64,000 nucleotides of DNA, from NCBI RefSeq assembly GCF_029635795.1, contig NZ_CP114280.1, positions 124,001 through 188,000 on the forward strand. The letters run 5' to 3'. This stretch comes from Dickeya lacustris (GTDB taxonomy: Bacteria > Pseudomonadota > Gammaproteobacteria > Enterobacterales > Enterobacteriaceae). The translations under genes and the position numbers were made by a program. The stretch's first letter is position 1; every line of letters begins with the position of its first letter. Of this stretch, positions 17,797-27,116 are shown in pieces. A model generated the notes under the pieces. It saw nothing but the letters and a program-made list of their open reading frames with translations, was not told the DNA's origin and made no database searches.

Positions 17797-18819
17797 TCAA
17801 GCCAATTCAACGTCGCCATGCAATTGACAACTGCACGCCAGCACATAGCCTTGCTCTATTTCGGCCTGGGTTAACGTCATGGTACTTGACGTCGTGTAAT
17901 TACCGCTAAGTATTTGCGTCTTACAACTGCCGCAGACTCCGGCGCGGCAGGCGGCATTCACCGGCAGACGATGGCTTTCCAGCGCAGCCAACAGGCTGGT
18001 GCCTACTGGCACTGACACCGCTTGCAGTGAGTGGCGAATGCGCATGGTCAGGCTATTGCCATCCTCTGTCGGCTCGGCAGGCGGCGCGCCAAATTGCTCT
18101 TTGAAGAAATGTTCACGCGCCACACCCGCCTGCAAGCAGAATGTTTCTGCCTGCTGCATATAGGGATGCGGGCCGCATGTCATCACGGTTCTGCTGGCGA
18201 TATCCGGCACACGTTGGTGCAGGATGTCTGACGTCAGGCGACCGCTGAGGAATCCGGCGTCGAGATGATGCGGCTCCACCTGTTGCTCTGCCATCAGGGT
18301 CAGGTGTAATTGTTCTGGATAGCGCAGGCAGAGCGAACGCCATTCATCGGCAAAAATAACGTGCTGCGGATCGCGCACATTGAATATGACCTGAATATCC
18401 ACCTCGGGCCGGTTCGCCAAGAGCCAGCGTGTCATGGACATAATTGGCGTAACGCCGCAACCGGCGGCCAGCATCAGATAACGATCGCAGTCGAGATGGG
18501 CGCAGGTAAATTCACCTTGTGCATCAGAGAGCCACAACTCGGTGCCGGGTTTGACGTGTTCTGTCAGCCAGCGAGAACCTACGCCGTTCTCCAATCGACG
18601 CACCGTTAACGTAATAAAGCGGCTGATGCCCGGTGTGGATGACAGGGTATAGGCGCGTAGCGTTTCATCGCTGTTAGCGATACTTACCAGCGCGTACTGA
18701 CCGGGTTGCCAGGGGTAAAAATCATGGCTAATCAGAGATAAAGTCCAGACATCTGGGGTTTCCTGATGCAGGGAATGGACTTGCATGCGATTCGGGCATT
18801 GTGCGGTAGGCATGGCCAT
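17797..18819 (-). CDS. hcr: NADH oxidoreductase Hcr (partner of hybrid-cluster protein)
   Basis: A 340-residue flavo-iron-sulfur reductase that passes electrons from NADH to Hcp. The start at 18819 (MAMPTAQCPNRMQVH) has a GGAGA ribosome binding site. In order: FAD site RAYTLSSTP, nucleotide site AAGCGVTPIMSM, and a C-terminal plant-type [2Fe-2S] ferredoxin domain CRAGVCGSCK with the last Cys in VLACSC. It lies 63 bases after hcp in the same operon. E. coli Hcr has 322 residues; the extra length is mainly in the segment around LRYPEQLHLTLMAEQQ. Confidence 0.95.
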   Translation of the reverse strand: MAMPTAQCPNRMQVHSLHQETPDVWTLSLISHDFYPWQPGQYALVSIANSDETLRAYTLSSTPGISRFITLTVRRLENGVGSRWLTEHVKPGTELWLSDAQGEFTCAHLDCDRYLMLAAGCGVTPIMSMTRWLLANRPEVDIQVIFNVRDPQHVIFADEWRSLCLRYPEQLHLTLMAEQQVEPHHLDAGFLSGRLTSDILHQRVPDIASRTVMTCGPHPYMQQAETFCLQAGVAREHFFKEQFGAPPAEPTEDGNSLTMRIRHSLQAVSVPVGTSLLAALESHRLPVNAACRAGVCGSCKTQILSGNYTTSSTMTLTQAEIEQGYVLACSCQLHGDVELA

Positions 18820-18882
18820 CGGGGATCTCCATAACAGCCTTCCACCCGAGGGCAGGCGGAAGGCGAAACTAACAGATGTCAA

Positions 18883-20535
18883 TCAGGCAACAAGAATGTC
18901 TTTTAAATCTTGCTCGACCGTTGTGATGGCGCGCATACCAAATTTTTCATTCAGAATGGCCAGCAGTGACGGCGTCAGGAAAGCCGGTGCGGTTGGGCCG
19001 GTGTAAATATTTTTCACGCCCAGCGCCAGCAGCGTCAGCAAAATAACGATAGCTTTTTGTTCGAACCAGGAGAGGATCAGGCTCAACGGCAGATCGTTAA
19101 CGCCGCATCCCAGTTTCTCTGACAGATTGACTGCCAGCATGATAGCGGCATAAGCGTCGTTACACTGGCCGACGTCAAGCAGGCGTGGCAAGCCTTCCAG
19201 CGTGCCGAAATCCAGCTTATTGAAGCGATACTTGCCACAGGCAAGCGTCATTATCAGGCAATCCTGAGGGACGCTGCGCGCAAAATCGGTGTAATAGCTG
19301 CGTTCGTCCCGGCTGCCATCGCAACCGCCAACCAGGAATACATGGCGTAATTTCTTGCTGGCGACCAGGTCGATAACGGTGTCTGCGGCGTTCAGCAATG
19401 TCTGGCGGCCGAAACCAACGGTAATCATGTGCTCGATTTCACTGTACGGGAAGCCCGGCAACTGCTGTGCCTGCGCGATGATAGCGCTGAAATCATCCCC
19501 TTCGAGATGCTGCGCGCCCGGCCAGCCAACGATACTCCGCGTCCAGATTCTGTCGATATACTGCCCGACGGTAGGGTCGATAATGCAGTTCGAGGTCATC
19601 ACAATCGGGCCCGGGAATTTGGCAAACTCGCTTTGCTGATTTTGCCAGCCACTGCCGTAGTTACCGACCAGATGCGAGAATTTTTTCAATTCCGGGTAGC
19701 CGTGGGCAGGTAACATTTCACCGTGCGTATAGATATTAATGCCGGTGCCTTCGGTCTGCTCAAGCAGCATGCGTAAATCTTTCAGGTCGTGCCCGGAGAT
19801 AAGAATCGCTTTTCCGGCAACCGGGCGAACATTGACTTGTGTCGGCTGTGGGTGGCCATAGGCGGTGGTTTCACCGTTATCCAAAATCGCCATAACACCG
19901 AAATTCATCTTGCCTATTGCCAGCGCATTACCGAGCAGGGTATCAACGTCGGTAGGCGCAGTGCCAAGCCAGGCCATGAATGCGTGGAATTCGGCATACA
20001 AGGCGTTGTCGTATTGGCCTAATACATGAGCATGCTCCATATAGGCCGCTGCCCCCTTCAGACCATACAGGCACAGCATGCGCAGGCCGTGGAGGTCTTC
20101 GCCAATTGCGGCTTTGTCTTTATTTAGCGCGAATTCAGCGGCCTGCTGTAACAAGGCTGGCAGGTCATCGCCTGCCAGTTGCAGTTCGGCCATTGGATGA
20201 TCGACGGCGACGCTTGCGTCTAACAAACGGCAGCGGGCGGCCAGCGTCTCACGCAGGGAAATGGCATCGCGGGCATAACCAATGATGCGCGGTGAATCGA
20301 AGTTAACATTGGTCAGCGTTGCGAAAAACGCACGCGGTACAAACTGATCGATATCGTGGTCGATAATGTCCAGTGCGCGAGCTTGCAAGGCCCAGGCAGA
20401 CAAGCCCTGGAGTACGGCGACCAGCAGGTCTTGCAGGTCAGAGGTTTCAGCCGTTTTGCCGCACATGCCCTGTGCGTAGGCGCAACCGTTGCCGGCAGGA
20501 GTTCGGATGGTTTGTTCACATTGCACGCAATACAT
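18883..20535 (-). CDS. hcp: Hybrid-cluster protein Hcp (nitric oxide reductase / hydroxylamine reductase)
   Basis: A 550-residue hybrid-cluster protein. The N-terminal cysteines at 3, 6, 18 and 25 have the CX2C-X11-CX6C spacing of the enterobacterial class, which carries a [2Fe-2S] cluster. Later cluster-ligand segments include [42 protein letters not shown] and [12 protein letters not shown]. It protects against nitrosative stress under low oxygen by reducing NO, with electrons from Hcr. Candidate NsrR and FNR sites lie upstream. Confidence 0.97.
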   Translation of the reverse strand: MYCVQCEQTIRTPAGNGCAYAQGMCGKTAETSDLQDLLVAVLQGLSAWALQARALDIIDHDIDQFVPRAFFATLTNVNFDSPRIIGYARDAISLRETLAARCRLLDASVAVDHPMAELQLAGDDLPALLQQAAEFALNKDKAAIGEDLHGLRMLCLYGLKGAAAYMEHAHVLGQYDNALYAEFHAFMAWLGTAPTDVDTLLGNALAIGKMNFGVMAILDNGETTAYGHPQPTQVNVRPVAGKAILISGHDLKDLRMLLEQTEGTGINIYTHGEMLPAHGYPELKKFSHLVGNYGSGWQNQQSEFAKFPGPIVMTSNCIIDPTVGQYIDRIWTRSIVGWPGAQHLEGDDFSAIIAQAQQLPGFPYSEIEHMITVGFGRQTLLNAADTVIDLVASKKLRHVFLVGGCDGSRDERSYYTDFARSVPQDCLIMTLACGKYRFNKLDFGTLEGLPRLLDVGQCNDAYAAIMLAVNLSEKLGCGVNDLPLSLILSWFEQKAIVILLTLLALGVKNIYTGPTAPAFLTPSLLAILNEKFGMRAITTVEQDLKDILVA

Positions 20536-20550
20536 GATGGCTTCCTTTTA

Positions 20551-20573
20551 AAGTTGCATTTTTAATGCCTGTT
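20551..20573. promoter_or_regulatory. Candidate NsrR operator of hcp-hcr
   Basis: A 23-bp interrupted inverted repeat. On the minus strand the halves are AACAGGCATTA and AAATGCAACTT, against an 11-1-11 NsrR consensus AAGATGCATTT / AAATGCATCTT; the second half matches 10 of 11 and the first about 8 of 11. It lies 16 bases before the hcp ATG, where binding would block transcription. NsrR repression of hcp is established in E. coli; the site here is inferred. Confidence 0.65.
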
Positions 20574-20633
20574 ATGAGGATAGAACGCCAGACAGAAACG
20601 AAAAAGGGTTTTTAAAGGCAACTTAAAGCAAGA

Positions 20634-20647
20634 TTGATTTGGCGCAA
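20634..20647. promoter_or_regulatory. Candidate FNR site upstream of hcp
   Basis: TTGATTTGGCGCAA has one perfect FNR half-site (TTGAT) and a 3 of 5 second half. A -10-like TATCCT (minus strand, about 20577-20582) would place the site about 70 bases upstream of the start of transcription, an arrangement that resembles the E. coli hcp promoter as I remember it. Confidence 0.4.
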
Positions 20648-20799
20648 TTTTCATGAGTGGATAGCAATCATTCGCATTTCTCTATTCTTGCTGAAGCGCG
20701 CATTTTTATGCGGTAAGAGGCAGATTGAGGGATGGGGACTTGACCCTGTGAGGCGTTTATCGTCATGCTCGCACTCAAACCACAAAGCAGGAGGCGCGG

Positions 20800-22461
20800 A
20801 TGTATCTGGAAAGAATCGAAATTCTTGGATTCCGTGGGATTAATCGCTTATCGCTGACGCTTGATGACAATACGGTTTTAATCGGTGAAAACGCCTGGGG
20901 AAAGTCCAGCCTGCTGGATGCGCTTTCGCTACTGCTCGCGCCATCATTGCCACTGTATCATTTTGATTTACAAGATTTTCACTTTACGCCCGGCAATGAG
21001 TCCAGCCGCGAGCGGCATTTGCAGGTTATCTTTACTTTCTGCGAGTCGGCACCCGGCCACCATCTGGCACCGCGTTATCGCTCACTGTCGCCCGTCTGGA
21101 TAAAAGGGGAAGGGCGGCTGCACCGCATTTTTTACCGGCTGGAAGGTGAGGTCGATGAGAGTCAGGCGATTTTTACCTGGCGCAGTTTTCTGGATGCGAA
21201 TGGGCAACCGTTAGCGCTGGATAACATCGACTGGCTGGCAAGCGAAGTGGTGCGCTTACACCCGGTATTGCGCTTGCGTGATGCGCGCTTTATCCGGCGT
21301 TTCCACCCCGGCACGTTAATGCCGCAGATAGATAACAACGAGCGTTTGTCGCATCAGTTTGAAGCGCTGATGCGAGAGCTGGCGCAAAATCCTAATCGGT
21401 TGACAAATCAAGAGTTGCGTCAGGGGCTGGTGGCGATGCGCCAATTGGTTGACCACTATTTTTCAGAGCAGAGCGCCGACCCCAATGCCAGGCGGCACCC
21501 GCGCCATGCCCGTACCGGTAATGGGCGGGCATGGCGATCGCTTGATACGATTAACCGGATGATTTCCGGGCCAAACAGTCGCAGCCGTCGGATTATTTTG
21601 CTGGAATTATTCTCGACGCTGCTACAAGCAAAAGGGTCAGCCGCGCTTGACCCTCACGCCCGCCCTCTGCTGCTAATCGAAGACCCGGAAACCCGGTTAC
21701 ATCCGATAATGCTGTCCGTCGCGTGGGGATTGTTGACACAGTTACCGCTACAAAAAGTGACCACCACCAATTCCGGCGAGTTGCTATCGCTGGTGCCTGT
21801 CGAACAGGTGTGCCGGTTGGTACGTGAGTCCGCGAAGGTGGCGACCTACCGTATTGGCCGTCAGGGGTTGTCACCGCAAGACAGTCGCCGTATCACTTTT
21901 CATATTCGCTTTAACCGCCCGTCGTCGCTGTTTGCCCGCTGCTGGTTGCTGGTGGAGGGGGAAACGGAAGTGTGGATGCTCAATGAGCTTGCGCGCCAGT
22001 GTGGACATCATTTTGAGGCTGAAGGCGTGCGCGTGATTGAGTTTGCGCAAGCCGGGCTCAAGCCGCTGCTGAAATTCGCCTACCGTATGGGCATTGAGTG
22101 GCATGTGCTGGTGGATGGCGATGATGCCGGGAAAAAATATGCGACAACGGCGCGTAGTTTGTTGCAATCGCAGGGCGAGACGGAACGGGATCATCTGACG
22201 GTATTAACCGCGCCGGACATGGAGCATTTTATGTATCGCAATGGATTTAGTCAGGTTTACCACCGGGTGGCGCAACTGCCGGAGCCTGCTCCGCTGTCGG
22301 CGGCGAAAGTCATAGCGAAAGCGATTCACCGTACATCAAAACCGGATTTGGCGATAGAAGTGGCGATGACGGTGGCCGAGTACGGCGAAGCGATGATTCC
22401 GCCGCTTCTTCGCAGCATGTTTTCGCGCGTACTATGGCTGGCGCGAGGGCGAGCCGATTAA
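20800..22461 (+). CDS. ybjD: YbjD, OLD-family ATPase/nuclease (ATPase + TOPRIM)
   Basis: A 553-residue protein (E. coli YbjD 552). An SMC/RecF-like ATPase domain has Walker A GENAWGKSS at residues 29-37 and a Walker B-like LLLIEDPETRLHP. A TOPRIM domain follows with LLVEGETE (Glu386, Glu390) and DGDDAG (Asp439, Asp441, Asp442), the metal-binding residues of OLD nucleases. A GCAGGAGG ribosome binding site precedes the ATG. Relatives can act in DNA repair or phage defence; the role of chromosomal YbjD is not established. It is divergent from hcp and stands alone. Confidence 0.92.
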   Translation: MYLERIEILGFRGINRLSLTLDDNTVLIGENAWGKSSLLDALSLLLAPSLPLYHFDLQDFHFTPGNESSRERHLQVIFTFCESAPGHHLAPRYRSLSPVWIKGEGRLHRIFYRLEGEVDESQAIFTWRSFLDANGQPLALDNIDWLASEVVRLHPVLRLRDARFIRRFHPGTLMPQIDNNERLSHQFEALMRELAQNPNRLTNQELRQGLVAMRQLVDHYFSEQSADPNARRHPRHARTGNGRAWRSLDTINRMISGPNSRSRRIILLELFSTLLQAKGSAALDPHARPLLLIEDPETRLHPIMLSVAWGLLTQLPLQKVTTTNSGELLSLVPVEQVCRLVRESAKVATYRIGRQGLSPQDSRRITFHIRFNRPSSLFARCWLLVEGETEVWMLNELARQCGHHFEAEGVRVIEFAQAGLKPLLKFAYRMGIEWHVLVDGDDAGKKYATTARSLLQSQGETERDHLTVLTAPDMEHFMYRNGFSQVYHRVAQLPEPAPLSAAKVIAKAIHRTSKPDLAIEVAMTVAEYGEAMIPPLLRSMFSRVLWLARGRAD

Positions 22462-22523
22462 TCGGTATGTGCCTGTAGGCATATTGCGGGAGCTACCGGC
22501 CCAGTCACGGTGAGGAAACGGAC

Positions 22524-22554
22524 AAAAAATGCCGCCCGCAGCGCGGACGGCATT
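22524..22554 (-). terminator. Terminator of cspD
   Basis: On the minus strand, stem AATGCCGTCCGC / GCGGGCGGCATT with a 3-base loop and a run of T residues. It lies between the convergent ybjD and cspD and clearly serves cspD. Confidence 0.85.
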
Positions 22555-22623
22555 AAATGAGTGAGTGGTGCGCCCTGGTCACGGTGTTGACAGGTGAAGA
22601 GCCGGAAAAGGCAACGCTGATAT

Positions 22624-22845
22624 TTACGCGATCGTTTCGCCAACGACCGGAACGATCAGGCTGGCATGGTTTCCTTTCGGCCCTTGATGTACGGTGAATT
22701 TTACAACCTGACCGGCCTTTAGCGTCCGGTAGCCGTCCATCTGAATGGTGGAATAGTGAGCGAAAATATCTTCCCCTCCGCTTTCGGGACAAATAAAGCC
22801 AAAGCCCTTGGCGTTATTGAACCATTTAACAGTACCTGTCTCCAT
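22624..22845 (-). CDS. cspD: Cold-shock-like protein CspD
   Basis: A 73-residue CSD-fold single-stranded nucleic-acid-binding protein. RNP1 KGFGFI and RNP2-like DIFAHYST are intact. METGTVKWFNNAKGFGFICPE and MDGYRTLKAGQ identify CspD rather than CspA/C/E. In E. coli it is induced in stationary phase and inhibits replication. It is divergent from clpS, the conserved arrangement. Confidence 0.95.
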   Translation of the reverse strand: METGTVKWFNNAKGFGFICPESGGEDIFAHYSTIQMDGYRTLKAGQVVKFTVHQGPKGNHASLIVPVVGETIA

Positions 22846-23193
22846 ACATCTTCATCCTTCGCTAGAGTGTTCTCTAAGGTGAGGTTATTGGGTTAAGGCT
22901 GAACAAATTGATTAAAACAACATCAATTCACTTCTACACTCTATTGAAATCGTTTAGTGCGTCAAGCATCTGAATCTGACTGTTTGTATCAGTTTTGTGA
23001 AAATTTGATATAGCTAACGCTATTGATAGGCTCTGTTGCCGTTAATATCTAAGAGAGCAAACGGATGGTAACGTGCCAGCCGTTCCTGTAACGGGGGCTG
23101 CGCTATCCTGAGCCTGCGATGATACAATGAATACAGACCGCCGCTACAAGACGTAGCTGGCGCATTATGTATCAGCGCAGATTTGGATTGAAG
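22846..23193. other. Divergent regulatory region cspD/clpS
   Basis: These 348 bases hold both promoters. Near cspD a short hairpin TAGAG-TGTT-CTCTA lies at 22863-22876 in the leader. The middle is AT-rich with several TTGAT/ATCAA-like elements. An extended -10 (TGATACAAT, 23120-23128) is a promoter candidate for clpS. No additional gene is visible. Confidence 0.5.
23120..23128 (+). promoter_or_regulatory. Candidate extended -10 promoter of clpS-clpA
   Basis: TGATACAAT is a TGn extended -10 with five of six -10 bases, about 65 bases before the clpS ATG. No good -35 is seen, as is common for extended -10 promoters. Confidence 0.4.
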
Positions 23194-23514
23194 ATGGGAA
23201 ACTATAGTACCGGCACGCAGACCGATGGACAGGCCACAGAGCACTATACTGAAGCTTTGCGGCCACCATCGATGTATAACGTTGTACTGAACAACGATGA
23301 TTACACGCCGATGGAATTTGTTATTGACGTTCTGCAAAAGTTCTTTTCTTATGATATTGAACGTGCAACGCAGCTGATGCTGACAGTTCACTATCAGGGT
23401 AAGGCTATCTGCGGTGTTTACAGCGCCGAGGTAGCGGAGACCAAGGTGGCACAGGTGAACCGGTATGCCAGGGAGAATGAGCATCCGTTGCTCTGTACGC
23501 TGGAAAAAGCCTGA
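23194..23514 (+). CDS. clpS: ClpS, ATP-dependent Clp protease adaptor
   Basis: A 106-residue N-recognin, the E. coli length, starting at the ATG at 23194 ([12 protein letters not shown]); the frame is open back to 23167 without conservation. It binds N-end-rule substrates (Leu, Phe, Tyr, Trp) and delivers them to ClpAP. Conserved [12 protein letters not shown] and [12 protein letters not shown] segments form the binding pocket. clpA follows after 30 bases. Aat (26376-27104) makes its substrates. Confidence 0.95.
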   Translation: MGNYSTGTQTDGQATEHYTEALRPPSMYNVVLNNDDYTPMEFVIDVLQKFFSYDIERATQLMLTVHYQGKAICGVYSAEVAETKVAQVNRYARENEHPLLCTLEKA

Positions 23515-23544
23515 ATGTAAGGCAATTTATTGGGAGAGGTGGCT

Positions 23545-25821
23545 ATGCTCAATCAAGAACTGGAACTCAGTCTCAACATGGCGTTCGCCAGAGCACGCGA
23601 GCACCGACACGAGTTTATGACCGTAGAGCATTTGTTGCTGGCTCTACTTAGCAACCCTTCCGCACGCGAGGCGCTTGAAGCCTGTACGGTTGATTTGACC
23701 GCGTTGCGCCAGGAACTGGAAACGTTCATCGAACAGACCACGCCAACACTGCCGCCAAGTGACGAAGAGCGCGATACCCAGCCTACGCTGAGTTTTCAGC
23801 GTGTGTTACAGCGGGCGGTGTTTCATGTGCAATCATCCGGGCGCAGCGAAGTTTCCGGGGCGAATGTGTTGGTCGCTATTTTCAGCGAGCAAGAGTCCCA
23901 GGCGGCATATCTGTTGCGTAAGCATGATGTCAGTCGCCTGGATGTGGTGAATTTCATTTCTCACGGTACGCGCAAAGAGGACTCCGGCCCGGCTGCCAGC
24001 CAGGAAAACCCGGTTAACGAAGAGCAGGTTAGCGGGGAGGAGCGGATGGAAAACTTCACGACAAATCTCAACCAACTGGCGCGCGTGGGGGGTATCGATC
24101 CGCTGATTGGTCGAGATGGCGAGCTGGAGCGCACTATACAGGTGCTGTGCCGTCGCCGTAAAAATAACCCGTTGCTGGTGGGCGAATCTGGCGTAGGGAA
24201 AACGGCCATTGCTGAAGGCCTTGCATGGCGAATCGTGCAAGGGGATGTGCCGGAGGTGATGGCGGATTGTACCATTTACTCTCTGGATATCGGCTCGCTG
24301 CTGGCGGGAACGAAGTACCGTGGTGACTTTGAAAAACGCTTTAAGGCGTTGCTTAAGCAGCTTGAACAAGACCAGAGCAGCATTCTGTTTATTGATGAAA
24401 TTCATACCATTATTGGCGCGGGGGCGGCCTCGGGTGGGCAGGTGGATGCCGCCAACCTGATAAAACCGCTGCTGTCTGGCGGCAAAATTCGCGTAATGGG
24501 TTCCACCACTTATCAGGAATTCAGCAATATCTTTGAAAAAGACCGTGCGCTGGCGCGTCGTTTCCAGAAAATTGATATTACCGAACCCAGCGTTGAAGAA
24601 ACGGTGCAGATAATCAATGGCCTGAAAACCAAGTATGAAGCGCACCACGATGTCCGTTATACCGCGAAAGCCATTCGTGCAGCGGTAGAGCTGGCGGTGA
24701 AATACATTAACGATCGCCACCTGCCGGATAAAGCCATTGATGTCATTGATGAAGCCGGAGCCCGTTGCCGCCTGCTGCCCGTCAGTAAGCGCAAGAAGAC
24801 GGTCAACGTGGCGGATATTGAATCGGTGGTGGCGCGTATCGCGCGTATTCCTGAAAAAACCGTATCTGCCAGTGACCGCGATGTGCTGCGTGGCTTGAGC
24901 GACCGCCTGAAAATGCTGGTGTTTGGTCAGGATAAAGCGATTGAAGCGCTGACGGAAGCCATCAAGATGAGCCGTGCCGGACTGGGCCACGAGCGTAAGC
25001 CGGTCGGGTCATTCTTGTTTGCCGGCCCGACTGGGGTGGGCAAAACCGAGGTGACAGTGCAACTGGCTAAAGCGCTCGATATCGAACTGCTGCGCTTTGA
25101 CATGTCGGAATATATGGAGCGCCATACCGTCAGCCGATTGATTGGTGCTCCTCCGGGTTACGTCGGTTACGATCAGGGCGGGTTATTGACGGATGCAGTT
25201 ATCAAACACCCACATTCGGTGCTGTTACTTGATGAGATAGAGAAGGCGCATCCCGATGTGTTCAACTTGTTATTGCAGGTCATGGATAACGGTACGCTGA
25301 CGGATAATAACGGTCGCAAAGCGGATTTTCGCAACGTTATTGTGGTGATGACCACCAACGCCGGTGTGCGAGAAACCCAGCGTAAATCCATCGGGCTTAT
25401 CCAGCAGGATAACAGTAGCGATGCAATGGAAGAGATCAAAAAAGTGTTTACGCCTGAGTTCCGTAACCGGCTTGACGGCATTATCTGGTTCAACCATTTA
25501 TCCGCACAGGTGATTCAGCAAGTCGTGGATAAATTCATCGTTGAATTGCAGGCGCAGCTGGATGCCAAAGGCGTGTCGCTTGAGGTTAGCGAGGAAGCCC
25601 GTAATTGGCTGGCTGAGAAAGGGTATGACAAGGCAATGGGCGCGCGCCCCATGGCGCGGGTTATCCAGGAAAACCTGAAAAAACCGTTGGCGAATGAGCT
25701 GCTGTTTGGTTCATTGGTTGATGGCGGGTCAGTGAAGGTGGAACTGGATAATGCGGCACAACAGCTGACGTATCGTTTTGTGAGCGCGCAGAAAACCAAA
25801 ACAGAAGGCGCGGTTCATTAA
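23545..25821 (+). CDS. clpA: ATP-dependent Clp protease ATP-binding subunit ClpA
   Basis: A 758-residue double AAA+ unfoldase, identical in length to E. coli. The start at 23545 ([19 protein letters not shown]) follows a GGGAGAGG site. N-domain to about 145; first AAA+ with Walker A GESGVGKT and Walker B ILFIDEIH; second AAA+ with Walker A GPTGVGKT and Walker [14 protein letters not shown]. The ClpP-docking loop region containing IGLI is present ([10 protein letters not shown]). It unfolds ClpS-delivered substrates into ClpP. Confidence 0.97.
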   Translation: MLNQELELSLNMAFARAREHRHEFMTVEHLLLALLSNPSAREALEACTVDLTALRQELETFIEQTTPTLPPSDEERDTQPTLSFQRVLQRAVFHVQSSGRSEVSGANVLVAIFSEQESQAAYLLRKHDVSRLDVVNFISHGTRKEDSGPAASQENPVNEEQVSGEERMENFTTNLNQLARVGGIDPLIGRDGELERTIQVLCRRRKNNPLLVGESGVGKTAIAEGLAWRIVQGDVPEVMADCTIYSLDIGSLLAGTKYRGDFEKRFKALLKQLEQDQSSILFIDEIHTIIGAGAASGGQVDAANLIKPLLSGGKIRVMGSTTYQEFSNIFEKDRALARRFQKIDITEPSVEETVQIINGLKTKYEAHHDVRYTAKAIRAAVELAVKYINDRHLPDKAIDVIDEAGARCRLLPVSKRKKTVNVADIESVVARIARIPEKTVSASDRDVLRGLSDRLKMLVFGQDKAIEALTEAIKMSRAGLGHERKPVGSFLFAGPTGVGKTEVTVQLAKALDIELLRFDMSEYMERHTVSRLIGAPPGYVGYDQGGLLTDAVIKHPHSVLLLDEIEKAHPDVFNLLLQVMDNGTLTDNNGRKADFRNVIVVMTTNAGVRETQRKSIGLIQQDNSSDAMEEIKKVFTPEFRNRLDGIIWFNHLSAQVIQQVVDKFIVELQAQLDAKGVSLEVSEEARNWLAEKGYDKAMGARPMARVIQENLKKPLANELLFGSLVDGGSVKVELDNAAQQLTYRFVSAQKTKTEGAVH

Positions 25822-25866
25822 CCGGCAGCCGTTGCGTGTAAACCGCGTGAGCGCAAGCGGCGCGGT

Positions 25867-25908
25867 GTAGTTTGAACGATGTAGTTTGAACAATGTGGTT
25901 TGAGCGAA
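25867..25908 (+). repeat. Three 14-bp tandem repeats downstream of clpA
   Basis: Units GTAGTTTGAACGAT, GTAGTTTGAACAAT and GTGGTTTGAGCGAA stand head to tail, starting 45 bases past the clpA stop and running into the terminator stem. The first two differ at one base. Confidence 0.8.
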
Positions 25909-25936
25909 AGGGCATCAAAAATTGGTGCCCTTTTTT
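25907..25936 (+). terminator. Terminator of clpSA
   Basis: Stem AAGGGCATCAA / TTGGTGCCCTT (one G-T pair), 3-base loop, six T residues. Confidence 0.9.
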
Positions 25937-25992
25937 ATAGCGCAATATTATGCCTATCCGTCGTGAGCGAGGTCATCGCTTTCCCTAAAATG

Positions 25993-26018
25993 CAAAAACC
26001 CCTGCCATCAGGCAAGGG
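25993..26018 (-). terminator. Terminator of infA
   Basis: On the minus strand, CCCTTGCC, TGAT loop, GGCAGGGG, then TTTTTGC. It lies 48 bases past the infA stop. The tRNA-Ser gene found between clpA and infA in E. coli is absent. Confidence 0.8.
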
Positions 26019-26065
26019 CTGAGAGCCGACATCCAACCGCATCGCGCCGGGCGATGAGCGGGCGA

Positions 26066-26302
<237 letters not shown>

Positions 26303-26375
26303 TTACCTTAGTTTTTAACCGGCAAGATAATGCCGAAAAACCCTCATTATGTAAAGGCGCGTAAGTGATTGATGC

Positions 26376-27104
26376 TCATTTATCGCCGTTATCTGATAGA
26401 AAGTCTGGGCGGAAAGTCAGTCTCTGGGGCTGCCAGCAATCAGCGTTTAAGCGGGTTTGTTGGAGCGAGGGCAGCCGGGAGAGAAAGGTGTGTCGGGATA
26501 GCTCACGCGCACCCAGTGACGCAGTATGGGGGTTGAGTACCTGGCAGTCAATCAATTGGCCGCCGCAACCGGTAAAATGCGATAAGAACACGGCAAGCGC
26601 GAATTTAGAGGCGTTGTCCGCTCTGCTGAACATGGATTCGCCACAAAACAACCCGCCCTGAGCAATGCCATACAAGCCGCCGACGAGTTGATCTGCGTGC
26701 CAGACTTCTACGGAATGGGCATGCCCCGCCTGATGTAGCTGTAGGTAGGCCTGCATCATGTCATCGCCTATCCACGTTCCTTCATCACGTTCACTGGCGC
26801 AGGCCGCCATGACTGCTGAAAACGCATGATTGAGCGTAACCTGATAGGGCGCGCGTCGCATGTGTTTTTTCATGCTGCGGCTTAGGTGGAACTCGGCCGG
26901 GAACAGCACCGCTCGCGGATCGGGGCTCCACCACAAGATGGGGTCAGGCGGCGAAAACCATGGGAATATGCCCTGGCGGTATGCGCTCAATAGGCGTTCA
27001 GGGGATAAGTCACCGCCAAAGGCCAACAAACCGTTCGGGTTGCGCAATGCCGCTTGCGGAGAGGGAAACTCAAGTGAGAAGGGCGACAGTTCAGGCAGCA
27101 GCAT
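26376..27104 (-). CDS. aat: Leucyl/phenylalanyl-tRNA--protein transferase
   Basis: A 242-residue transferase that adds Leu or Phe to proteins with N-terminal Arg or Lys, making ClpS/ClpAP substrates. Conserved segments are [41 protein letters not shown] and [20 protein letters not shown]. It begins 12 bases after cydC and is probably cotranscribed with cydDC. It is slightly longer at the C-terminus than the E. coli protein (234). Confidence 0.96.
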   Translation of the reverse strand: MLLPELSPFSLEFPSPQAALRNPNGLLAFGGDLSPERLLSAYRQGIFPWFSPPDPILWWSPDPRAVLFPAEFHLSRSMKKHMRRAPYQVTLNHAFSAVMAACASERDEGTWIGDDMMQAYLQLHQAGHAHSVEVWHADQLVGGLYGIAQGGLFCGESMFSRADNASKFALAVFLSHFTGCGGQLIDCQVLNPHTASLGARELSRHTFLSRLPSLQQTRLNADCWQPQRLTFRPDFLSDNGDK

Positions 27105-27116
27105 AGCGATCCCCGG

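Noticed and set aside
20800..22461. ybjD as a phage-defence (Gabija-like) system
   Set aside because: It has the OLD ATPase-TOPRIM layout, but there is no adjacent helicase gene, and YbjD is a conserved chromosomal gene at this locus in enterobacteria.
23833..24990. A 385-codon open frame antisense to clpA
   Set aside because: It lies entirely within the strongly conserved clpA coding sequence, has a His/Gln/Arg-rich composition typical of antisense frames, and no ribosome binding site.
25822..26065. Possible tRNA-Ser gene between clpA and infA as in E. coli
   Set aside because: No T-loop GGTTCGAATC-type sequence or acceptor stem is present; the space holds tandem repeats and two terminators.
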